The translations under genes were made by a program, and so were the position numbers. A DNA stretch of 64,000 bases from DATKYQ01 sp035528415 (GTDB lineage: Bacteria; Myxococcota; B64-G9): contig DATKYQ010000013.1 in the NCBI GenBank assembly GCA_035528415.1, positions 1-64,000 of the forward strand, given 5' to 3'. How positions within the stretch are numbered: position 1 is the stretch's first letter; the number at the start of each line of letters is the position of its first letter. Of this stretch, positions 35,201 through 44,200 are shown one piece after another. The notes under the pieces were generated by a model. That model worked only from the letters and a program-made list of their open reading frames with translations. It did no database searches and was not told the DNA's origin.

Positions 35201-38200
35201 GGGCACCCTCGACCTGTCCCCGGCCGGCAACGTCACCCTGACCTTCAGCGCATTGATTGCATCGCCGCTTGCCGACGGGACGCAGATAGCCAACCAGGCA
35301 CTGGTCACGGCCGTCGAACTTGCCGGAGCGGTGCCCTCGGACGATCCGGCCACGCCAGCTGTTGACGATCCCACGCTGATCGTGGTGCACAGTCAGGCCT
35401 TGATCACGGCCACCAAGAGCGTATCCGACCAAAACGGCGGCGACGCCATGCCCGGTGACAGCCTGGTTTACCTGCTGACGGTGCGCAACTCCGGCAACGC
35501 CCCGGCTACTGATGTTGTGGTGAGCGACACACTTCCAGCCGAACTGACCAACCCCGTGCCCGGCCAGGGAGGGCAGCTTACGGGCAACACGTTGACCTGG
35601 AACGCGACTACGACGCCGGCCTTGAGCCGGATATTGCCGGGCTCGCCGGTGGTGCTCTCGTTTACGGCCGACCTGGTCATGCCGCTTGCGGACGAAACTT
35701 CGGTTTGTAACCAGGGTGCTATCAGCGGCACTGGATTCTCGATGACGCTGACCGACGATCCAAACATTCCCGGCAGCGCCAATCCCACCTGCGTGACGGT
35801 GCGCTCCTACCCGCTGATCTCCGAAAGCACAAAGATTGCCGTCGATCTCGACGGCGACGGACATTTCAACCCCGCTGACCGCGTTGGCTACCAAATCGTT
35901 GTTCACAACAGCGGCACCGAAAACACAAGCAACGTCAACGTCTCGGATCAAGTCGATAGCAGGCTGCAAAACGTGACGGTCGGGCAGGGCGGCAATCTTT
36001 CGGGCGGCCTCGTCAGTTGGAGCGCTGCGACCACTCCCGCCTTGGCTAACCTCGGGCCGGGGCAGACGGTGACGTTGACCTTCGAGGCGGATATCGTCTT
36101 GCCTCTTGCCAATGGAACAACTATCTCCAACCAGGGCCTGATTACCAGCCAGGAGATTCCAGGCCCCATAGGCACGGACGATCCGTCCACGCCCACCCCC
36201 AACGACCCGACGCTGATCGTAGTAGAGTCGGCGCCCGATCTCGGCGACTCGACCAAGAACGTCGAGGATCTGACCGGCGATCCCGGGCGCGTGGAGCCGG
36301 GCGACAGCCTGCGTTACACAATCGAGGTGCGTAACAGCGGCACGGACATTGCCGGCAACATCGTGGTCAACGACGCGATCGATTCGCATCTTGAGAACGT
36401 GGTGCCCGGACAGGGTGGCGTATTCGACGGGACGAGCATAACCTGGGACATGGCCGGCACACCGGCCTTGGCGAACCTGTCGCCGCTGGATCCGCCGGTT
36501 TTGCTTACGTTCACAGCCAGCGTCAAAGTTCCGACGCAAAACGGAACATTGATTAGTAACCAGGGTTTCATGCGCCGCCAGGGAGATCCCGGCTTGGTGC
36601 CGACCGACGACCCGCGCACGGCGCCGGTCGACGACCCAACCGACGTAATTGTCATCTCGGCCTCGGATCTGACCGCCGCAACCAAGATAGCCTACGACGA
36701 GGGAGGCAACGAACTGCCGCCTGCGGCCCAGGTATCACCCGGCCAGACGATCGACTACAGGCTTGTCATCCGTAACGACGGCAACGATACCGCGCGCAAC
36801 GTTGTAGTTCGCGATCCCGTAGACGTCTCCCTGATGACGGTGGAAAGCGTCGGTCAGGCGGGCGCCCTTATGGGAGGCGAGGTCAGGTGGAGCTACCAGA
36901 CCAACCCGGGCCTGCTTGCGACCATCGGCCCCGGCCAGCAGGTAAACCTGGATTTCAGCGTCAGGCTGAACGTCCCCTTGGACAACGGCCTTCCGATCGA
37001 CAACCAGGCCTTCATCTCGGCCGACGACACCGCCTCGGAAATTGCCACCGACGATCCGCGCACGGCCGCGCTTGACGATCCAGTCAGATTGATCATCGTT
37101 AGCGCGCCGGATCTTACAAGCAGCACCAAGACGGTCGATGACATCAACGGCGGCGCATGGGTTCCCGGCGATCAGGTGCGTTACCGTATACTGGTGCGTA
37201 ACACGGGCGATGCATCGGCCCGCAACGTGATCGTCAGCGATCCGCTCGATAGCTCCAAGCTCGAAAACGTCATCCCCGGTCAGGGCGGAGTGCTGACAGG
37301 CGGCGTCATCCGCTGGGACGCGACGACTACCCCAGCTCTTGCGGCCGTCGGGCTGAGCCCGCAGGGCGATGTAGAGCTGACTTTCACAGCGACCATCAAA
37401 GTTCCCCTTGACGATGGCACACTGGTGGCCAACCAGGCCGGCCTGGTGCCCGAGGGCCTGCCGGCGGTTTTGTCTGACGATCCTTCCACTGCGGACATCG
37501 ATGACGCCACGATTTTCCAGGTTGCCAGCGCTCCGGATCTGAGCGCCATGACCAAGTCGGTCAGCGATCAGAACGGTGGCGACCCGTCGCCCGGGGACGC
37601 CTTGACCTATACGATCACCGTGACCAACGAGGGCAGCATGATCGCCCGCGACGTGGTTGTCACAGACGCGATCGATACCGCCAACCTGCAAAACGTCATC
37701 CCGGCGGACGGCGGCATCTTCGGTGCCGGCTCGATAACCTGGAACGGCGCGAGCACCCCTGCGCTTACCGCCGTCGCTCCCGGAGACGTGCTGGAGCTGC
37801 ACTTCAACGCCGAGATCCTGCCGTTGACACCGGGCGGAACGGCGATCGCAAACCAGGCCTTCGCCGTCTCGCAAACAATAGTCAATCCTGTTCCCTCGGA
37901 CGATCCCGCAACCGCTGCTGTCGACGATCCCACTCTTCTGGTGATTGTTGCCAGTCCCGAGTTCGGCGGGAGCGCTAAGACCGTCCAGGACGTGAATGCA
38001 GGCTCACTGTTGCCCGGAGAGGATCTGGCCTTCTCGATTACGGTTCGCAACACCGGCAATACCTATGCAACCCAGGTCGTGATAACGGATGCGCTTGATG
38101 CGAACCTGGTCAACGTCCGGCCGGGCCAGGGCGGCAGAATCGAGGCCGGATCGATCGTCTGGGACGCTTCTTCGCTTGTGGCTCTGAGTCGCATGGATCC

Positions 38201-41200
38201 GGGCGACGAGGTGCAACTCAGCTTCATTGCGGCAGTAGCAGATGGCGTTGCGGACGGCACCGTGATTCGCAATCGGGCCGGCATCGACTGCGTGGAATTC
38301 GTCTCAGCGCAGCAGACAAACGAAGTACAGATCACGGTCAGCATGCCGGTGCTGGACGACACACAGAAATCGGTGGTGGATATTAACGGGGCGCCATTCG
38401 AACCGGGGGACGTAGTCCGCTACGACATCAATGTTCCAAACAGCGGGTCGCTGGCGGCGGGTTCGGTCGTGATTTCGGACAGCATCGCCGGGATTGGCCT
38501 TGTCGAGATCACTCCGGCCGACGGCGGTGTGCTCTCCGGCGATATGATCGTCTGGAACATCGGAGATATCGCGGCTGGCGCCTCGGTTCTGGTGTCATTC
38601 AGCGGGCGGATTCCAGAAATGACCCCGGGTGGCACGCTGATTTCGAACCAGGCTTCCGTGACTGCCGGCGAGTTGACACAGCCGATCTTGAGCGACGATC
38701 CGTCAACGCCGGCCGTGGACGATGCGACCTCTTTCACGGTCCAGGCGGCGCCCGATCTGAGCGCCACCACCAAACAGGTCGAAGATCAAAACGGTGGAGT
38801 AGTCAAACCGGGCGATGTCTTGACCTATACCCTGGTCGTCAAGAATAGCGGAAACACCTGGGCCTCACAGGTTGTGGTCAACGATCCTGTAGACACGCAG
38901 CACCTCGAGGACCTGCAGCCCGGACAAGGCGGTGTACTGTCGGGAGGCGGCATTCGCTGGGACGCTGTCGGGACACCCGCCCTTGGGCGGGTCGGCCTGT
39001 CGCCCGATGCCGATGTGACACTGACATTCACGGCGCGCGTGAAACAAGACGTCGCCGACGGGACGACGATCGACAACCAGGCTAATTTGAACTGCGACGA
39101 GGTCCCCGAGGCGAAGCTTTCGGACGACCCAGCCACGCCGGCGATCGATGACCCGACGCGGGTGACGGTTGTCTCGGCACCTTACTTCGTAAGCTCTCAC
39201 AAAGAAGTCGTCGATCTGAACGGTGGGTTGGTAGAGCCCGGCGATCAGCTCGAGTACAGCCTGGCGGTCATAAACACAGGCAGCATGCCGTCGAACGGCA
39301 CGCTGGTCAGAGACAGCATTCCCTCCCACTCGTCATACGTGGCCGGCTCGACGACCCTCAACGGCGCTCCACTGCCGGACAACGCCGGGGGCCAGAGCCC
39401 GCTGGTGAGCGGCATGCCGGTAAACAGCTCAAGGATTGGAACGCCCCCGGGGGTTGTCCTGGTCGACGACGGAACAGGAGCCGGCGACGCCGTGGCAGTT
39501 GTGACTTTCAGGGTCAAGGTCGAAGCCGGCGGGCAGGTGTGCGGGGCGACTATCTCCAACAAGGCCTGGATCTGGTGCTCGCAGACGGATCCGCTAAGTA
39601 CCAACCTGGCCGAGGTGACCGTCGGCGACTGTCCCAACCTGAATTATACCGTCAAGGGCTGGTACCTGGCCGAGGATCACGGCATCCAGGGCCAGGTCGA
39701 TCCCGGCGACCTGGTGGCCTTCACGATAAATATCGAGAACACGGGCGCGAGCAAGGCCTCCAATGTCGCCTTTTCCGATCACCTGCCGTCGGGCGCGACT
39801 TACCGGGCGGGCAGTCTGTCTCTCGACGGTATGTCGCTAACGGACGCGACGGACGGAGACGCCGGCGAGTTCCTGCAGGACGTGCAGACCGTGCGCGTGC
39901 AAATCGGCGAACTGAACGCCGGGGACAAGGCCCGGATCGAGTTCCGCGTTTTGGTCGAGCACGGTCCGCGCCTGGTCAACCAGGGTATCGCTTTCGCGGA
40001 TGAGTTGCCCGACGAGCCGACCGACAACGACGGCGACGAGAGCAACGGCGACAACCCGACGGTTGTGCCCGTTGGCGAAGCCCAGGCCGTGGATCTCACG
40101 GACAGTCGCAAGTCGGTGGAGGATCTCAACGGGGGAGCCGTTCTGCCGGGTGACGAGCTGCGCTACACCATTCGCCTGGTAAACGAAGGCACCTCAGCTG
40201 CGACCGCGATACGCTTGACAGACGCGGTGCCTCAGGGCACGGACTACGTGGCCGGCAGCCTGGAACTCGACGGGCGGGCTCAGAGCGATGCGCTGGACGC
40301 CGACCAGGGCGACTACAGCGCCCCGGCCCGCAGTGTGACCTTCCAGGTTGCCGAACTTGCCGCCGGGGCCGATGCGCTGGTCTCTTTCCGGGTGAGAATC
40401 GGCAATCAGGTTGAACTGGGCACAATCATCGACAACTTCGCGCGCCTGGCTGCCGATGGAATTACGGCCTTCGACACCAACCACGTAACGCTGACGGTGG
40501 GCGGGGCGCCCGGGACGGGAGGCGTGCGCGGTTACATATTCATCGACATGGGCGATCGCGGCGACGACTTTTTGCGTGATGAGGACGAGGCGCTGGGCGG
40601 CTACCGGGTGAATCTCTACAGCCTGCATGATGGCGGGGGCGATCCCATTGCGACCGGCGAAAGCGACGAGAACGGACGCTACTACCTGGTGGACGTCGAG
40701 CCGGGCAGCTACCTGCTCAAGGCCTTCAGTAGTACAGGAGTGCAAGTGGCTGAACGCAGGCTCGAGGGCAGCGATGAGATCCACGCCGACCTGGTCTCCG
40801 ATCTGAACCTGCCGATCGATCCCAGCGGACGGGTGTTTGACAGCACCTCGGGCGCGTTGATTGGCGGCGCCCGGGTAACGGTTTTTTACGATACCGAAAA
40901 CAGCCTTTTGCCGGGAGAGAAGGTCCCGCTCGAGAACATGCCCTATCCCTCGCAGCAGGATCAGCTCACTGACGCCCACGGCTTCTACGCCTTCGACCTG
41001 CAGGCCGACAACAAGTACCGCATCGTGGTTCAGCCTCCGTCGCCGGCTTGGGTGTTTCCGTCACAGAGCATTCCCGCCGGTAACGGCTTCGCTTCCGACT
41101 TGCTGAACGGCGGCAAGGTGGTCGACAACGACCTGCCAGACCCCGGAGGGGACACGCGCTACTTCCTGCGTTTCGATCTGGGCGAAGATGTACACAACAA

Positions 41201-44200
41201 CCATGTGCCGCTCGACCTCCTCTCGAGCTCGATGAAGCTCGTCAAGCACGTCAACAAGCGTGTGGCCTCGGTGGGCGATATCGTCAGCTACACGCTGACC
41301 CTCTACAACGGTTCGGGCCAGGATCTTGGCAGCGACTGGAAAACGGAGGGTATCTGGATCAAGGACATGCCCGCGGCCGGGTTCGCTTACATCGAGGGCT
41401 CGGCACGTGTGGACGTGACAAGGGTGGACGGCAGCCTGCAGACATTCGGCCAGAACAACACACCCACCAAAAGCAGGTCGCCTGGGCGACGCCTCGATTT
41501 CGGCCCCTATCCTCTGAAGGCCTCTGAAACCCTGCGGGTGCGCTACTACATGGCTCTGGGCAGCGATGTCAGCAAGGGCGAGCACGAGAACCGGGCCACG
41601 GCTTTCATCCAGGGGGATTTGACTGCATCCAACCAGGCCACGGCGAGCGTCAGGGTGATTGACGATCCCGTCTTCGACGAGGCCTTGCTGATCGGCAAGG
41701 TGTTCTGCGACCGTAACCGGAACGGCCGGCAGGATCCTGGAGACGATGGAGTGTCCGGAGCGCGCGTCTACATAGACACCGGCTGGTATGCCGAGACCGA
41801 TGAATTCGGCAAGTATCATCTCAAGGGGATCGAGCCGGGGCTGCACCTTTTAAAGATCGACGCCGACACGCTTCCACCCGGCGACGAGGTGATCGGGGCC
41901 CCGGCCCATGCCTTGAATCTGACTCGCGGAATATTCGCCAAGCTCAACTTCGCCGTGGATTGCCGTGAAATAGTGGTAACGGCGTCTGCCAAGCGCCAGT
42001 TCAAAGGACCGCAGGCCACGACGGCAATGATCGCCGGAAACCTGGACGACTTCTCGCTGGCGGTGCAGGACAGACCGGTAAGGCTACCCGAACTGCGGTT
42101 GTGGCTGGGTCGTCCCCCCGAGGCGGGAAGCGAAGACATATACTCTTTCGAGCTACCGGGAGGGATGCTGGATAATCCCCTGTCCTTCGGCATACAGGCG
42201 CCCGATGAGAAGGCCGTATCTCGCTGGAACTTGGAGATCGGCGGGCCAGACGGTAAGCCGGTCGACACGATGTCGGGAGACGGTTCGCCAGGGGATTCCC
42301 TTGGCTGGGATCCCGGCCGGCGTGAGCTTGCGCCCGGAACCTACACCGTAAGGCTCAGCGTCAGGCTGAAGGACGGCACCCAGGTATTCTCTGCGCCGCT
42401 GGCATTCGGCGTCGGCATTTTGAAAAAAGACGTTGCCGTGCAGATCTTTCCCGCGCGCCTGGTCGTATCCGGCGACGAGATGAAGATGGGCGAGGTGGCC
42501 GATTTTCAAAGCCGCGTCCCGGTGGCAAAGGGCGGCACGCTGGAGATTGATTACACCCAGGCGAACGGTCGCCGCATAGTCACCAACGTGGCAGTCGAGG
42601 CACCGCCAAAGAGGCGCCGGGTGACTTTTTCGGGCAACCTGGCCCACAACGAGATTCTACTTGACGGAAAGAAGATCCCTGTTGCGCTCCGCGATCTCGA
42701 TGTTCTGCTGGTGGAGCCAACGATCTTCGAGGTGCGCGGCTCCAGGGATCGGGTATCGAGTTGGAAGCTGCTTATTACCGACGCCAAGCAAGAGCCGCTT
42801 CATGAGATTGCAGGACTTGGATCGCCGCCTGCCCGGATTTCTTTTGACAGATACAAGCTTCCTGGCGGGAATGTGCTTGAACCCGGCTGGTACTTCTACC
42901 GTCTGGCGGCGAAATCGGCAAATGGCGAAGATGTAATGACTCCAGCAAGGCTCTTTGAAATCAAACACTCCCCGCAACGCTATGAGTTGCCGGCCGATGA
43001 GATGTTCATCGGTCGCTCGGCCCGTCCGACGCCGCGTTTAGTTACCGAACTCGACAAGCTGACTCGAATGCTTACACAAAACGATCGGTCGCGGCTAAAG
43101 ATCGAGGCGCACAGCGACAACCGCGGCGGCGCCGTGAGAGCGCAGAAAAGAACGGAATACTGGGCCAGGTCAATCCGCCGCCTGCTCGAGATTGCCAAGG
43201 CCCCCTCGGATTCGTACAGCCTGGAAGCCTTAGGCGCCAGCAGACCGAAGCTTCCAAACCTCGGGCGGCGCAACATGCGCCTGAACCGCAGGCTGATTTT
43301 TGTAATCGCGGGCGCGGGCAGCGGCGAGATGCCGCGCCTGAAACCATCGGTCGAGTTCAAGCTGAACGGCGAGTCGATCGAGTGCGATGCCGCGGGAAAA
43401 TTCGAAAAAACTCTCAAGCGCCTGCCGGGACAGGTTTTGAAGCTCGTCTGGGACGATCCCGACGGCCGGCGCCTGGGTGTCCCGGTCAAGCTGCCCGGGC
43501 CCAGCGCCGCCCGCACGGTTCAAGCTCAAAAACCCGTGGCCCTCAGAGTTGTGTTGCCGCCCGAAGGGGCCGAATTACGCTCGGAGTCCCTGCTGGTCAA
43601 AGGCACCAGCGACCCGGGGAACCGCGTCGAGGTAAACGGCAAGCAGGCCGCCCTGGATCCTCGAGGCAACTTCAGCATCCGGGTGCCGGTTCGCAACGAC
43701 ACCAGGGAGATTCTGGTGGTGGCAACTTCCGCCGACGGGCGCAAGAGCGAGGTTCGCTCTCCGGTCAAGGTCGCCCGCAATGTCTGGTTTTTAATGGCCA
43801 TGGCGGACACGGCCGTGGCCGAGTTGGAGGCCGGCCAACATCTGGACGGTGTCACCAAGCGCACCTCGACCGTGATTGCCGACAAGGTGATGCTGCACGG
43901 ACGGGCGGTCGTCTATCTCAAGGCTCGCATCAAGGGCAAGTACCTTTTCGATAAATACAGGATCACGGCCCATTTCGACACGGCCAAGGGCGACGGTGAG
44001 GATTTCTTCAGGCAACTGGTCGATCCGGATCGCTACTACCCCGTCTACGGTGACAGCGCGGCGGAGGTACAGGACGTCAATGCCCGTCGCAAATTATACG
44101 TATTGGTGGAGGCCGATGAGTCGTCTCTCAGGGTGGGCAACTTCCGCACCCGGCTCGAGGGCATAGACGTCTTACGCTACGACCGCACCTTCTACGGCGG

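Noticed and set aside
34755..36539. Long minus-strand frames opposite the giant gene (594 and 379 codons, plus several shorter)
   Set aside because: They mirror the repeat units of the DUF11 array, share its codon bias in the wrong frame, and have no ribosome sites or recognisable protein features.
33330..40500. Regular repeats that could suggest a CRISPR or satellite array
   Set aside because: The repeats are about 400 bases, diverged at DNA level and fully coding within one frame, so they are protein repeats. No short direct repeat with unique spacers was found anywhere in the window.
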